Part shown: positions 1 to 12,783 of the stretch, one piece after another | Numbering within the stretch: position 1 is the first letter of the stretch | Layout: each line of letters starts with the position of its first letter | Assembly (NCBI GenBank): GCA_945910005.1 | Contig: OX246743.1 | Location: 39,115,461-39,179,460 of the forward strand | Length of the DNA stretch: 64,000 nt | Origin: Isoperla grammatica | Lineage: Eukaryota; Arthropoda; Insecta; Plecoptera; Perlodidae | Reading direction: 5' to 3' | Notes under the pieces: model-generated | Databases searched by the model: none | The model's input: the letters and a program-made list of their open reading frames with translations, nothing else | Told to the model about the DNA's origin: nothing | Position numbers and translations under genes: made by a program

Positions 1-1200
1 TTCCCTCGACAGCGAAGGGAATTTATTAAACTGTAAATTTCTGGCAGGAATACGTTATTTTTTCAACAACCTACATTACACTGGACACAAATTATGTTAC
101 TGGAATACTGTGAACTATATTATTAAATAATGTACTTTATCAGTAAAACTAACACACACCTATATATTATTAGTTTCAGTTATTTGCCAATAAAATTCAT
201 TTTATTTGCATTACAGAAAACAAACCAAGAGTTTACTGTCCTTAAAAAAAAAACACTTCTCAATAAATAAACATTCTCAATATTCAAGAGAACAAAATCA
301 TATAATTAAATCTACGCTCTACCGGTACTGAAAGTAGTTTCCCGACACCAAAGATATTTAGGCCTACATCCATAATGTACCATTACCTGTTACCAACAAG
401 ATATAAAACATATGACAGAATTCAAGAACATAAAGCCAAACCAACCGATACCAATAATAAAATGAGTGAACAAAGTATCTATAGTAAATATGTAAAACAA
501 AATAGGTAAGGGTTTGTTTTAAGGAATACAGTTCAATTTAAACTCGAAATATATTTAAATTAATTTAGTCGTAAATGGCACATTTGGCTCCTGCAATCAC
601 CTAAAATATTAACACTAGAATCAAAGACACACTGGAAGGTAGACATGGAAGAGTAGGAAAACGAAAGGATTATAGTTAAACCAACATTAATCTTTATTAA
701 TCGTGGATTTAAGTACCTGTTAACATGTTTACAATAAAAAAACAGATCAAATAATAATGTATGTGCATATTGTTTAAAAAAAAACATCTATAACACACGT
801 GAAGTACAAAGTAGCAACCTACATAAAAACAGCAACAAAATCAAACAACCATAAAAAGATGTTTAAGACAGTTGTCCTTCCAAATAAGTACTAAGATGAA
901 CATGAACGTGCTGTTTGTGCTTGCACATAAACTACAACAAAATATGTTTCAGAAAAATTGAAAATTGTTAGCATTTTACATCACAAAGGTGTACATGAAA
1001 GCCAAAGAGAACAGTCATAATGGAGAAATATTAGTTGTACTTAACTCGGGGTTTATAAATTATCACCTTGACAGCATCAAATCTCTGTTTGACAAAAATT
1101 TTCCCAGCAACTATATTAAACTTGACAACTTTACAGAGTTGGTGCGAGCGAGTAACCATAAATACGAGGTTAAGTAATTGTCTCAAAACTTTTTTCAAAG
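1..1200. other. non-coding, no gene seen
   Basis: AT-rich sequence. Small open frames on both strands have no recognisable domain and no acceptor plus zinc-finger signature. Could be intron or 3' flank of the array. Confidence 0.6.
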
Positions 1201-1473
1201 CAGGTTAACCGCTTACTGGTAGCCCGCGCGAGCAGACAGGTTCAATGCATTGAGGAGAACGGTGCAGGTCAATCTAGAACCTGCTTCTACTGTGCATGGC
1301 TGCACTTGAAAGCATGCAACATTCATGACGTGGTTCAACGCTGGCCAGCGCAGGTAACCAGCCTTCTTTGTGTGCGCACTCTAAGACCAGAAAAATACTT
1401 GGGACCTGTTGTGAATACAGACTCTGTTCTTTTCCCGCCTGCCATCGCCGGTTACCAGTAAATGGGTAACCTG
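1201..1473. mobile_element. putative non-autonomous element with 21-bp terminal repeats
   Basis: Ends at 1201-1221 (caggttaaccgcttactggt..) and 1453-1473 are reverse complements with about three mismatches. The interior is much more GC-rich than its surroundings. No target duplication was seen. Confidence 0.5.
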
Positions 1474-1526
1474 ATGTCTTTGTGTCCGTGTCCTACTACA
1501 CAACCAAGTCTATAGTGGAAACCACT

Positions 1527-1896
1527 CTTAGTCGGAACCAAACCTGAAGCGACTTTATGAGGTAGGTTGGGTTTGTTTACGTGGTTGTTTGAAAATAGTG
1601 ATGGTAAGGGCTACTTTTGTGCGTTTTCACATGGTCACGGCGGTCCGCGAAGGGTCGCGAGAGATAAGGGGCACTACCTGACCAGCCAATTACGATACTT
1701 CCTTGAGCAGATATTTTTCTCACAAAGCTGTGTTGTCGCATCTCCCTTGTTAGTACGGGAGAGGGGGGCGATTCACCGTAACCCACACGTCTCTTCAAGG
1801 AAGGTAGGGTAGATTGGGCAACACTGAGGACAGTTTTCAAGTCGCGCTCGTTGAATTGATGCTCCGACTTCAGTGTCCGGTTTGGTTCCGACTAAG
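1527..1896. mobile_element. putative GC-rich fold-back element beside the last exon
   Basis: An exact 18-bp inverted repeat (cttagtcggaaccaaacc at 1527-1544, its complement at 1879-1896) brackets about 330 bp that is GC-rich and carries overlapping open frames on both strands with no recognisable domain. It ends 34 bp from the stop of the 1930-2279 exon. Confidence 0.55.
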
Positions 1897-1929
1897 ATTG
1901 GCATCCACGATATAAAGCACATTCAGTTA

Positions 1930-2279
1930 TCACGACGACGCGCAATTCGTCTTGGTCGTGTCATCGCCATGCCTGTTGAGTACATGACACTTGAGTGTGA
2001 CCTTCTGCGCAGCTTTGTACGGACAATGGGGACACTGAAACTGTGGCGCCACCCCACACTCGTAACTCATGTGCCTAGTCAAGTTATCCTTGCGCGTGTA
2101 ACGTTTGCCACAGTTGGTGCACTGAAAGTGGCGCGTCTGCGTTTTGCAATCGAACTTCATGTGCATGAACAGTTGACGCCTGCGCATGTATCCGTTGTTG
2201 CACGTTGGACAGCGATAGCAGGGGACTTCGCGAGCCCGCTCGACAAAGTCGAACAGAGGCCGAAATAAGTCGACAGCAT
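1930..2279 (-). CDS. lola: lola alternative 3' exon, three zinc fingers (most distal in window)
   Basis: This terminal exon gives 116 residues. A TTTGTTGCAG acceptor precedes it, and the first codon is split (upstream base plus AT, probably Asp). Finger 1 (CPTC, RRRQLFMH, KFDC) and finger 2 (CTNC, TRKDNLTRH, SYEC) end in Cys (C2HC). Finger 3 (CPHCPYKAAQK, H-x4-H) is a standard C2H2. The usual CGKEPQF linker reads CGVAPQF. The tail is a short DDTTKTNCASS. It is the last exon of the array seen in this window; the next exon upstream in the transcript is 3.8 kb away. No close AATAAA was seen. The plus-strand open frame across it is a shadow. Confidence 0.9.
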
Positions 2280-2804
2280 CTGCAACAAACAATCGGTAAT
2301 TAGTTAAACTAGGAAAACGCTCCGCGTTGACAGATGAGCGATTTTTTCAATGTATCAAATCAAATAAATCATTTGCATATCATAATACTCTATTTAAAAA
2401 AAAATACCTTTATAATAAACATATGATTTTTGTACAAGATGGCGGATCAAGTTAAAACCTTATAACTTAAGTATATTATTTATTGATATGTTGCTAATAA
2501 ATGCACGAAATTTAATTGAAATCCGTTAAGAAGTTTTCTTTAAAGAAATTAAAACCTTCAAGTTGATGGATTTCCGCATAATTTCATTCGACCGTGGTCT
2601 ACTCAATAGGCTCTTATTCATAAACTATTAAATCTATCAGTGTATGGAAAGTTCCATAATGTAGATACAGACTATATCTAAAATTTAATATTGTTTCATT
2701 ATACAATTACTCGCATTTACACTATAATAATAGCTTTTTAAATTGTCGACCAAGTTTGTTGTTATTTTCTGCATGTTTGCCGTGAAAGTCATAAAACATA
2801 ACAC

Positions 2805-3513
2805 GTCATTGTAGCCATTCTATGATAGCTATCAAAATTCCAAATACATAGTGAGAAAGGTCTGACTCCCTATGCCATTTCGGCAGCATACTATGTGCAT
2901 CTAACTTCAATGGTCCGCCAATGCGAATCATATCGGTGGAACACTGTAAAAATGAAGAAAATGTCTGCCGTAAATAAACAATATTTGTTTATAACATGGC
3001 GGTTTAAGCATTAATTTTGAAACTAATGTCGAGTGTTGCTAGTATTGATGTGAACCTACATATGAAAAATCGTTAATATCCGTGTGTAAGTTTTAATTTA
3101 ATTAAATAAATAACAAAACATATGTTTCAGTTGTTAATTTTTTGTAGGTTGGCATCTTATGTCATTGTAGCCATTTTATGACAGCTATCGAGATTCCAAA
3201 TAATAGTGCAAAGTTATTGTTTCGTACGCTATTTTTGGTGTATACAATGTGCATCTAATTGCAAAAGTCCGCAAATGCGAATCATATGGGCGGAACACTG
3301 TAATAATGAAGAAATTATTGTTGTAAATAAACAATATTTTTTTAAAACATGGCGGATAAACGTACAATTTTGAAATTATAATCATGTGTTGGTACTGTTG
3401 ATATAAACATACATTTGAAACATTATTTAAATCCGTTTGTAAGTTTTCATTTAATTAAATAAATAAACAAATTTTATTTTTCAGTATTTAATTTTTTGTA
3501 GGTTGGCTTCTTG
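2805..3513. repeat. two-unit tandem repeat, period 356 bp
   Basis: gtcattgtagccatt at 2805 recurs at 3161, and the two units stay aligned through gcgaatcatat, cggaacactgtaa, aaacaatatt and attttttgtaggttggc. Divergence is moderate. The stretch from 3515 to 3725 (cgtttagccgtttgacctgt and a catacatacatacagacaca run) looks like the 3' part of the same dispersed element. Confidence 0.75.
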
Positions 3514-3725
3514 ACGAATTTTGCTGGTTATGTTAACAGCATCGAGTTTAGTGGTCACAAACGTTGCCCGAAAATTTCAGCCAAATACGTTTAGCCGTTT
3601 GACCTGTGCGCGACGAACAAAATTTAGCGCACATACAGACATACATACATACATACAGACACACAGACAAAGCGCCGATCGAGTTGTATGGAAAGATTCA
3701 CTCCGCTTCGCTACGCTCATCTAAT

Positions 3726-6067
3726 TATGTTGAGTTATTTATTATTTTGTATTTATTTCAATAATTACTTAATACAATGTGTAATTGAAAGGGGGCTGGC
3801 ACAAAAAGAACAGCTCCAACCAAATAATACTAAAGTAACTCAAAACTTGGTATGATAATTAACAACGACAACATACACACACAAATGATACATTACGATA
3901 TAATATGGTGAACAAGACAATCAGAGCTAAATGAGGATCATAATATTAACAAAACGGCCACACATATGTTTAAATCTTAAACGTACACGTATGAAGTACA
4001 AAGTTCTTCAAATAATATGCAATCAAAAAATAAAATATCTGTCTACAATGTATATCTTTCTGTTTCTCCTAGTCCCCAGAATATTCAAGAAAAATAACGT
4101 AAAACGATTACAAATCAGTTTTCAATTTTGGTATATCAAGGTTCATTGATGCATATGGCGAGATTGCCACCTAGTAATAACACTGACATTTTTAAGTGTC
4201 GTGTATAATGTATATTCTTGAAGATTTAGGGCAGGTATTATGACAGACCACTCCATATTTAGCCCACCGCTAATTTGTTTTCTCCGTGGCAACCACCAAC
4301 CAGAAGCGTGGTTGCATTGGATTAAGCAAATTAGCGGCGGGCTAAGTATTTAGGGACTAGTATCGTTATGAGAAAAAGTAACATAGTTCTACTGTCATCA
4401 CTCGTATAATATCTGACAAAGATCAGTACAATACAATCAACAGAAGCAGGTAGGAATACAATGTCTAATGTAATGTCAAGTGTTGAAAACAAGCCTGGTA
4501 ATTGCTGATGGCCAAGACCACAAAACTGACTACTCACAGAAACATTAGCCAATATTCGCCAAGCGTTCAGACACATTGAAGATAACGGTTGGGAGTACCA
4601 GAGCTAGGATGGTAAAGGGTTCAAAATAAAAATGCAATATTCTTAATATTAATTGCATTTACAGACAGTTTTATAGTACAAAACCAACTGTAATGTTGTG
4701 GTTTAGGTCAACAGTGTTCACCATTGGGTTGTATTGTTTGAAACTTTTTCAGTAAGGTGTATTCATGTTTGTATTATAAGATACACAGAGTGTGTTAGCT
4801 GGAAAAGTTACTTTAAATTTAATTTAAAATACCAATGTTCCGTGAATTCTGTGGGCCACATTTTCACGATGATTGCCGTGTTTCGTAAATCAAACAAATC
4901 CAATAGGACGTGTCAACAACTCTTTTTAACACGTGCACAATGAACGGTGTAATTTTGGAATGTGGTTATTAATTTTACACTACAGACTAAACTCACAGGT
5001 GGTCTCATTCTGATGAATAATACTGAGAGGGACAATTCAAAGATCATCCGTAGAGGTAATCAACTATGTACATTCGACAAACTTTGTAAGCGAATCTTCT
5101 TCGAATTTCAGGTGCAATGGGAACAAGTCGTTTTGCACCAATCCGAAAATATTCGTCCAAACGTTTTGAACCCAAACACCATATATTTGTGTAAATAGAG
5201 AGCTGTACACATTTTGATGCACTGTAGTTAGATTAGTTGAAGTCGGAAGACAGATGTTTGGGAGCAAACACAATATTTGTATACCTGTTTTGCAGCAAAT
5301 TATAATAATTCAAACATTTTAACGCTAATATCATACAAAAATATAAATAACACTTCTACACATTAAAAAAGAAAAAAACTAAATTCTGACACTATGCATA
5401 TGAAATCTTAAATAATAATAAAACATACATAGTTACATTGCAATATCTACAACTAATGAGGTCTCTTATACTTAACGAGTTACAATTAGCATACCAGTCA
5501 TATTAAGTGTGATAACATTCAAGGAATCATTTCTGCATCTGTCTGTTGTTCCCTATTGTATGTGTAGAGTATTTTCATCATCAATCCATTTTAAAACTAC
5601 ATTTAAAACATGTACATAAATTAGACAAATTCTAGTCAAAGAGTCACACAACTATACACCCATGATTCGGACATCAAACACTCACAATGTCCCTTGTGGT
5701 GTGGAGTGGTGGAGATAAAAAGAAATAGCTTCAGAAGAGTAAGGATAATGTTATTTGTTTGTATCTTGAAAAGGTAATTTACCATCAAAGTGTTCGAATG
5801 CTGTAGGGCTCGCTTATTATGATCTACAGATATTGTCCAAAGATATACAAACTTGATACTATTTTGATAAAATTAGACAATTTCAACAAAAATAGACACA
5901 ATAGACAACTATACAATTTGATCGAAATGTAAACATTTTAAATCATTTTCTAACTTCTTGATAATATCTATCCCCCTCTGTCTGGCAGTCTGGCATTTTG
6001 ATATTGAGTTTTCTTTCCAAGACACGAACAAAAATTCTCAACTCTCAAGCTAATCGTATCGACGCCT
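3726..6067. other. intronic, apart from the short element at 4259-4345
   Basis: No zinc-finger exon found on either strand. Open frames of 60-80 codons lack domain features. Confidence 0.6.
4259..4345. mobile_element. short inverted-repeat element
   Basis: Arms 4259-4277 (ttagcccaccgctaatttg) and 4327-4345 are reverse complements with one mismatch. The core tgttttctccgtggcaacca recurs, inverted, at about 19871-19892, so this is a dispersed family. Confidence 0.65.
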
Positions 6068-6414
6068 TCAATTGATATGAACGCCCTTCTTAGTGTGTCT
6101 CCTAATCATATGCGACTTGAGAGTCCCTTTCTGCGCGGCGCGATACGGACATAACGTGCACGGAAACTGTGGTTCTTTCCCACACTCGTAGTCCATGTGT
6201 CGCTTGAGCGTCTCTCGTCTCGTGTAACTCCGGCTGCAGAGCGGACACACGAACAGTAACCGGTTTCTGTCGCTACACTCGAAGTTGACGTGTCGATCCA
6301 GGTGGTCCTTACGCTTGTAGCTCCGGTTGCACGACATGCACGGGTAGCGTTGACTCGACGCATCGCTGCCGCTGTCCGAGCCTACGATCAACAGTGGCCA
6401 ACTCAACGACGCGT
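6068..6414 (-). CDS. lola: lola alternative 3' exon, three zinc fingers
   Basis: The exon encodes 115 residues after a CTGTTTCAG acceptor. It opens with D-A-S-L-S-W-P-L, one of the tryptophan-plus-proline leaders shared by many exons here. The fingers are CMSC..RKDHLDRHVNFEC, CPLC..RRETLKRHMDYEC and CTLCPYRAAQKGTLKSH..RRH. The first two are C2HC and the last C2H2. The inter-finger linker after finger 1 is long (SDRNRLLFV). The RKDHLDRH recognition segment is shared with the exons at 8005-8360 and 10870-11114, so these three look like a local paralogue group. An ATG-led open frame starts inside the intron, but the acceptor and the family pattern set the exon start. Confidence 0.92.
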
Positions 6415-6513
6415 CTGAAACAGCGAGAACAACGTGTATCAACACACATATACATGCAACATGTACTTGAAAGATATCCTGCTACTTTCACTAAGTTTAC
6501 AGTGGATGTTAAC

Positions 6514-6912
6514 AAGGATCAATAGTAACTCGACCTTCTATTCTTTTCAAATTACTACTACTTTCTACAGTAAGGATAATAATATATGTAGTAGATTATT
6601 TGTAGTTGTAGTAAAAGTAGTGGCTGAAGTAGCAGTAGTGGTAGAAGTGTTAGTAGTACAGGATAATGGTAGTGATAGTAGTAGTAATAATAGTGGTAGT
6701 GTTATCAAGGATCAATAGCAACTCGACCATCTATTCTTTTCAAATTACTACTACTTTCTACAGTGAGGATAATAATATACGTAGTAGATTATTTGTAGTT
6801 GTAGTAAAAGTAGTGGCTGAAGTAGTAGTAGTGGTAGCAGTGTTAGTGGTAGAGGATAATGGTAGTGATAGTAGTAGAAGTAGTAGTAATAATAGTGGTA
6901 GTAGTGGTCAGT
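6514..6912. repeat. two-unit tandem repeat, period 193 bp, rich in GTA/AGT
   Basis: aaggatcaatag at 6514 recurs at 6707, and the units match through ttcaaattactactactttc to the gtagtag-rich end. The valine-rich plus-strand open frames here are a by-product of the triplet repeat. Lies in the intron 100 bp upstream of the 6068-6414 exon. Confidence 0.85.
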
Positions 6913-8004
6913 AGTTGTATCAGCAGTACTAATCGTATTAATAGTGGCAGTTGTAATACGCCTTGTGCTCTAACTCCATAAAACTAACGACCAAATTAGC
7001 AAGCAGTTAAGTATTTTTGTTTCAGAAATAGTTGACGAGAATCTACAAGGTTTATGCAACACTTGAGCCTATACCTACAAGTCAGTTACCCTGTGGACAT
7101 AAAACCTTATTAACTGCTTTTTTAACTTTGCTTAAATGATACATTGATGCTTTGAAGCCAATCGCAACGATGAGTGTGACGAACGAATGACGATGATGAT
7201 AATGACCCGGTCTGTCAATCACCTAGCGGCCGTTCGATGAAGTTCTAGTCCACAAGTCCCCGCAAGATGATGACTATGACAAGAACATAAGAGTATAGAT
7301 TGATACCTGCATGCAGCCTGCTCCATTCGATAGTACCCTGGAAGAGATCGGCATTATGGCCCATGTGCCTGCCAAACTTTTAGACCAGTTGTCTAGGGTC
7401 CTCCAGAAATGTAAGTGAGCAGTGGACTTGAACGATTACTATCAATGGTCAACAAACAACCACTTTCCATGCAAGAACAAGATCACTAATCTGTGATGTT
7501 AGTAAAGGAGTCAGCTAAACTTCCAAGTTTTGTTCTACTAGGACAGGAGCAGAAGTTTGGTGTTTGGTTACGCAACAAAGTAGCAGCACTGTCTTGAGAA
7601 AGATTGAGTTCATCCTTCACGTTTCTTAAAATATATTATAATGTATTGAATGTACATGAAATACTGAATGAATGAATGTTTATTAAACACCAAAAGCTTA
7701 GATAATTGTGGAACAATTCTGACTGCTGGTCGACTACAGGGATAGAATCGGTTTGATAATCCCCATTTCTTTTGTCTATCACAAAAAGCAACACATTTGA
7801 CTCTCCATTACGTTAATTGCAACTGCGTTATACCGCTTCCTTACAAAGAACTATTTTGCAACTGACAACATTTGTATTTACAGTAATTGTGCCTTATTTA
7901 TTTGAAAAAGACGGATAAATTACAGAAATTAGTTTTAAACATACATTTTTCAGAAACTAATATCTAAGATCAAGTATATTTAAATACACGGTGGGGTCCA
8001 AAAA
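6913..8004. other. intronic/3' flank, nothing recognised
   Basis: About 7160-7560 is somewhat richer in G and C than the rest and may be old repeat sequence; no homology is evident. Confidence 0.5.
7897..7902 (-). terminator. candidate poly(A) signal for exon 8005-8360
   Basis: AATAAA about 105 bp past the stop. Confidence 0.45.
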
Positions 8005-8360
8005 TTAGCTATTCCCCCAAGAAGGTTGAAACCCCGGCAATAAAGGTGGTTCTCGGATATAGTTATAGTTACACTTGGACATGTGCGTCTTTAACGTCAT
8101 TTTCCTGGCGGCTCGATACGAGCAATACTGACACTGAAACTGTGGTTCTTTCCCACACTCATATCTCAAGTGTCGGTTCAGGGTCTCTTTTCGCGTGTAT
8201 CGTTTGGGACAACTCGGACATAGAAACACACTTGTCTCACTTCTCTTCTTCCCACATCCGAACTTGATGTGTCGATCCAAGTGGTCCTTGCGTTTGTAAC
8301 TTCGAAGACAGGTGGGACAGTTGAACGGTCGGGGAAACGAGGCCATGAAAGCAGGAACTC
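8005..8360 (-). CDS. lola: lola alternative 3' exon, three zinc fingers, Cys-ending last finger
   Basis: This exon gives 118 residues after a CTATTGTTTCAG acceptor. Its first codon is split before GA (probably Gly), followed by V-P-A-F-M-A-S-F-P-R-P. Fingers: CPTC..RKDHLDRHIKFGC, CPSC..RKETLNRHLRYEC, then CQYCSYRAARKMTLKTH with Cys rather than His as fourth ligand (H-M-S-K-C). A proline-rich 19-residue tail follows. The finger 1 to 2 linker is extended (GKKRSETSVFL). A candidate AATAAA lies about 105 bp beyond the stop. It is the neighbour and close relative of the exon at 6068-6414. Confidence 0.92.
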
Positions 8361-10869
8361 CTGAAACAATAGAACCATGTTGTTATTGAGAAAGCAAAGC
8401 ACTTGGTTAACTGAGAGTATCTTTTTCTCTAACCAAGGTCATTTAATGTGGAGGGATTCCCCAATATTAAAACCGCGCGAAATTATCGTGTTTTAGTCAT
8501 AACTCAAGAATGCTACACAGTACTGTAAACCCGATAAAAACAAATATCACTAATATTGTTATCAGCAGACGTGTTTATTTCTTTATTAAATCCCTCACTA
8601 GTAATGAAAATAACTACTAGCCTACAGATTATAAGCAATCAATCAATATCTGTCCCTGTACCTGTACCAACTATAGAGTCGGATATGGGGTGGGAGTATT
8701 TAATATTCAGCCTGTAGTGCTTACCAAATCGCGGACCATTCGATCATTCAATGATTAATATGCTGCTACGATTATTAAGCAATCGTTACAACTAGATCTT
8801 TTTGGACGTCTTTCCCGTTTAATCTATGCTTGCACTAGATTAGATTGTAGATTTAGGGTGCAAAAACAGTGAAGATTATGCCCTATGCTTGGATACTCAT
8901 TACAATGTCTGTTTCAACATCCAACTCTGCAAGATTAGGTGATTGGTAACTTAAAATAACAATAACTTAATAACTATACATTCGTCTGCTGGCTACAATA
9001 ACAAACACCCTGGAATAACGTTGTTTTGAGGCATTATTGAGAACACAAGAGACTCTGCCATTAAGGATTGCTACACAGATTAGCAATGAATAGTTTACAT
9101 TAGAAGAGAAATGTTTTACTGACATGCTGAATTTGACCACAGGCGTAACTCACAAGTATACAAACCTTCTGTACCTAACGTCTATGTTTGTGTATGTGTA
9201 CGGGCTAAACAATACGAAGACCGAAGATTAGTTATGAATGAGTCATGTTGCAATATGGGTGAAAGGAACTCACTGCAGTCTTATGCTACCTAATAAACTG
9301 ACAGAAACATAACAGTTATTGCAATCAAGAAAACTATTACTACATTTGCCATTTTATTGTCGGTCGTTTTAACTATGTATCAACACATACAAACAAATTG
9401 ATAATTTCGATGTTAAGCATCGTGTAACACATTTCATAATACAAACATTATTTGTCAAGTAACACAAACTTATAATACATTATTTTACTATCACCTTCGA
9501 GACTAACAATTATTGCTCGAAGATTTGTCAATAGAACAGTCAAATATAATATAAATGCACATACAAAAACTTAAATGAAGCCTCACTTTCGCAATCAAGG
9601 CGAAACAAAGTCAAGCTAAATAAACACACAACAAATAGAAATAACATTTGCAAGTGGATACACTACACATCAGCAAGAATATAAGAGATTTCAAAGCAAG
9701 CATTCAAAGAAATCTTTCAGGCTATTCGAGAATGTAAGAACGCGACCGTTGAATTAGTAAGCAAAAATTAAACTCTTTGGACAGTTATTACATTGAGTTG
9801 TACCTTCATTTTTTTATTTTTTATTATAAAGGCACGTACTCATAGATGTGCATTCAACTGTCACAACTGATGTAGGTGCATAAACCAACATTTGTCGCAG
9901 CGAAATACCCAAATCATACATAAATTATATTCAAATTATTCCGGGTCACACATACTGTACCTAAAATAAGAAATAATTATTGCTCTTTTGCCAAGGTGCG
10001 TTTACAAGGTAAATTGTAGAAGGTGGTACTTCACAGCTGACTCTGGCATTACTAAACAATCTACTCTAGCACAGTGTGAACTTCATGACTACGTAACTAC
10101 CTACTACCCTAACGTATTGATAACAATACTAGATTCTTGCTTATCTGTCTTAACACATCAAACAATTTATGGACAAACTTTCATTGAATTAACATAAAAG
10201 TTGTGTTCACCTATTTAGAACATGGATAAAATTTATCAATTTAATAATATTATACATGCAATACTATTTTTACTTTTCCAAAACAAATAACTACATGAAT
10301 ATTTTCCCTAGTGTACAGTGTACATATAAAGGTATATATGGCAGTAGGAACAAAATAAAACAACTATGCTGACAATTGTAAGTTGAGATGAGGAAACACA
10401 AAGTTAGTCAACAATGTATCCTAAACTTGACACAGCAAACAAAATATTTGAAACATTAATTATTTGAAAGTGGTCCCTATTAAACTGTTAGGTTCAACCA
10501 TTAGATAGGCCTACGATGACGATAACTAGTAACTAACCATCGAGACCACTTTATGTTTACCCATCTTCATTTAAGGCCTACATATTATTGCTAAAGTGAA
10601 AAGGTAGACATTTATTTAAATATATATATTCTTTAAAAACCAATCATGTTCGTTGATGTAGATATCACTTCCCCAATTTGAAACTACTACTAACAAACCA
10701 AATGAAACAATATTAACGACTCATTATCTAGGCCCCTCAGCAGTTCACTAATATATGTTCTACAAAAGCAAACAATAAGCCACAATTATCTTCAAACATT
10801 CATATTTCAGAAACGAACTAATCTTTATTGCCTATAACAAACATGTGCTAGTAACACTTGAAACATTGA
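8361..10869. other. intronic, nothing recognised
   Basis: 2.5 kb with no exon signature and no clear repeat. Confidence 0.6.
10824..10829 (-). terminator. candidate poly(A) signal for exon 10870-11114
   Basis: AATAAA about 41 bp past the stop. Confidence 0.45.
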
Positions 10870-11114
10870 CTATTTGCCAACACAATCATATTTGACATGT
10901 CTATCTAAGTGGTCCTTTCTTTTGTAACTCTTGCGGCAAAACGGGCAAGTGAACTTCCTGGTCTCTTTGCCGCACTCAAACTTGAGGTGTCTGTGCAAGT
11001 GATCCTTTCTCTTGTAAGTCTTGTCGCAGCCTTCGCATGGGAAGCGTGGCAGACGTGTCTGAAGCCATCGCGCAAGACTGGCCTGGGAAAAAGCCAACAG
11101 TCGCAACGCTGCAT
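10870..11114 (-). CDS. lola: lola alternative 3' exon, two C2HC fingers, no terminal C2H2
   Basis: The exon encodes 81 residues after a GTTTCAG acceptor. It begins D-A-A-L-R-L-L-A-F and contains a R-W-L-Q-T-R-L-P segment before the first finger. Both fingers (CEGC..RKDHLHRHLKFEC and CPFC..RKDHLDRHVKYDC) are C2HC, and the protein stops four residues later (V-G-K-stop). The CGKEPQF linker and the final C-P-Y-C-P-Y-R finger found in nearly all other exons are absent. A candidate AATAAA sits 41 bp past the stop. Either the exon was shortened by a new stop codon or it is a genuine two-C2HC isoform. Confidence 0.88.
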
Positions 11115-12783
11115 CTGAAACACAACAAGCGGCAACTCAGCATCGGCGTCACTTAAATTAGATCAGACTCACTTATGGCGTTTTCCAATGGATGCACTGG
11201 ACCGCACTGAGTGCGCCTTAACAATTACCACAATACACAAAATGTATCATCATACCATTGAAAAACCCCATTAGTTTCTTGAGGGCCAATATACATGTTG
11301 TAAACTGTAAGATTTTCATTAATAAATAGACGATGAACTGATACATACATAGATTCACGTACGGTACTCAAACACGCAAATTTGGCACATTTAAGACCAA
11401 ATACCAAAACAAAGAAATCCACCAGAAGAAAGAACCATGTTTTTCAAACATAATTTCCAACTGTTTCCCATTATAGCTAGAACACAGTGTTAGAAACAAA
11501 CGTGTTAACACAATTATATGAAGCATCCAACATGCTACATTTAAACACACAACAAAAATGCAGAAACAAACCCCCATACATCCATTTACCATCTACTAAC
11601 AAAGAATAACACACATCCCTTAAAATGTCTTTAAATTAAACATTTCATTAGTGGTTTAGTATTTGTTTCTGTTGTACAGCCACTGACAAACAAAGCAAGC
11701 TTAGCACAGAAAACGCATTCAACCAAACATGTATTGAAACTTGCATTTTTATTTTCTACTCTCAATCCAATCTATGAATCTAAAGCCACATTTGTAGTGG
11801 AGTAACCAACAATCGACAGCCATGTTGTATGATAAGATATGTGTAATGTTTCTGTTATACTATTGTCTTACTGTTGTCGCATGGAGTACAAATCTACTAT
11901 CTACTCAGTAGTCAGTACTATCATGGAAACAATGTGGCGAATGTTGAAAATGAAACCTATATTTCCTATATTGTATACATTGTCATACGGAAACATTACA
12001 TATAAAAGTAACTGGGGAAAATAATACAGACAAAGAAATGGAAAACGAATTCGAATATAAAAGTAGCTTTATTGACAACAGATATAACCATCAGTAGTTA
12101 ATAAACAGCAAACCCATTAAGGGTCTTGCTAGTCACTGTAATTTATCAGTGTCACCTCAATTTCGATCAATTCATTGCGCAAGCACAGATACAATTTTTG
12201 AAGTGTGGAGGGAAGGTGTTAACATATCAAATTAATTCCTAATAGCCACAGTAAAAACTGCTGGAAAATGAACTTACATTATAATCTACAACGCTGCTAC
12301 ATAATTCGCTTTGTCGTATAAATACAAGGTCACATAATACTGACAATCCCTTTAATTCACACTTGTTTAAAACAATAAATAACACCGGTTCAACTATATT
12401 AATATATTTCTTCTTCTTTTAGAATTAATATATGTGGAAAATACATCAAATTTTATTCTCACATATTGATAAACAATAGCTTACTGAATATATTTCGCCG
12501 TAAACACAATGTATACCAATAGTGCTATAACAATATTGTATGATATTTCCAAACGTAATTAATGTTGGATAATTTTTTTCGTTGTCTGTAAACCCTGATA
12601 ATATATGTCTGGTGTATCTTCTCACAATTTCTATTTTAAAGGTTGTTTTAAAGATACAAACAGGAAACCTTTAAAATCTCACGATCTGCTGCCGCAGACT
12701 CTTGGGAAGAAGACTGAATAAAAACAAAACTTCATTTATCTTCCCTAATGTGTTGATAGTGTAGCTGAAGCAATAAACTACCC
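11115..12783. other. intronic, nothing recognised
   Basis: AT-rich; open frames up to about 75 codons with no domain. Confidence 0.6.

Noticed and set aside
965..1177. Plus-strand 70-codon open frame
   Set aside because: No domain, no splice evidence, AT-rich composition; likely chance.
1873..2268. Plus-strand 131-codon open frame
   Set aside because: Antisense shadow of the zinc-finger exon at 1930-2279, which carries the family signature.
6434..6914. Two plus-strand valine-rich open frames that look like paralogues
   Set aside because: They arise from the 193-bp GTA-rich tandem repeat; no domain, splice or codon evidence.
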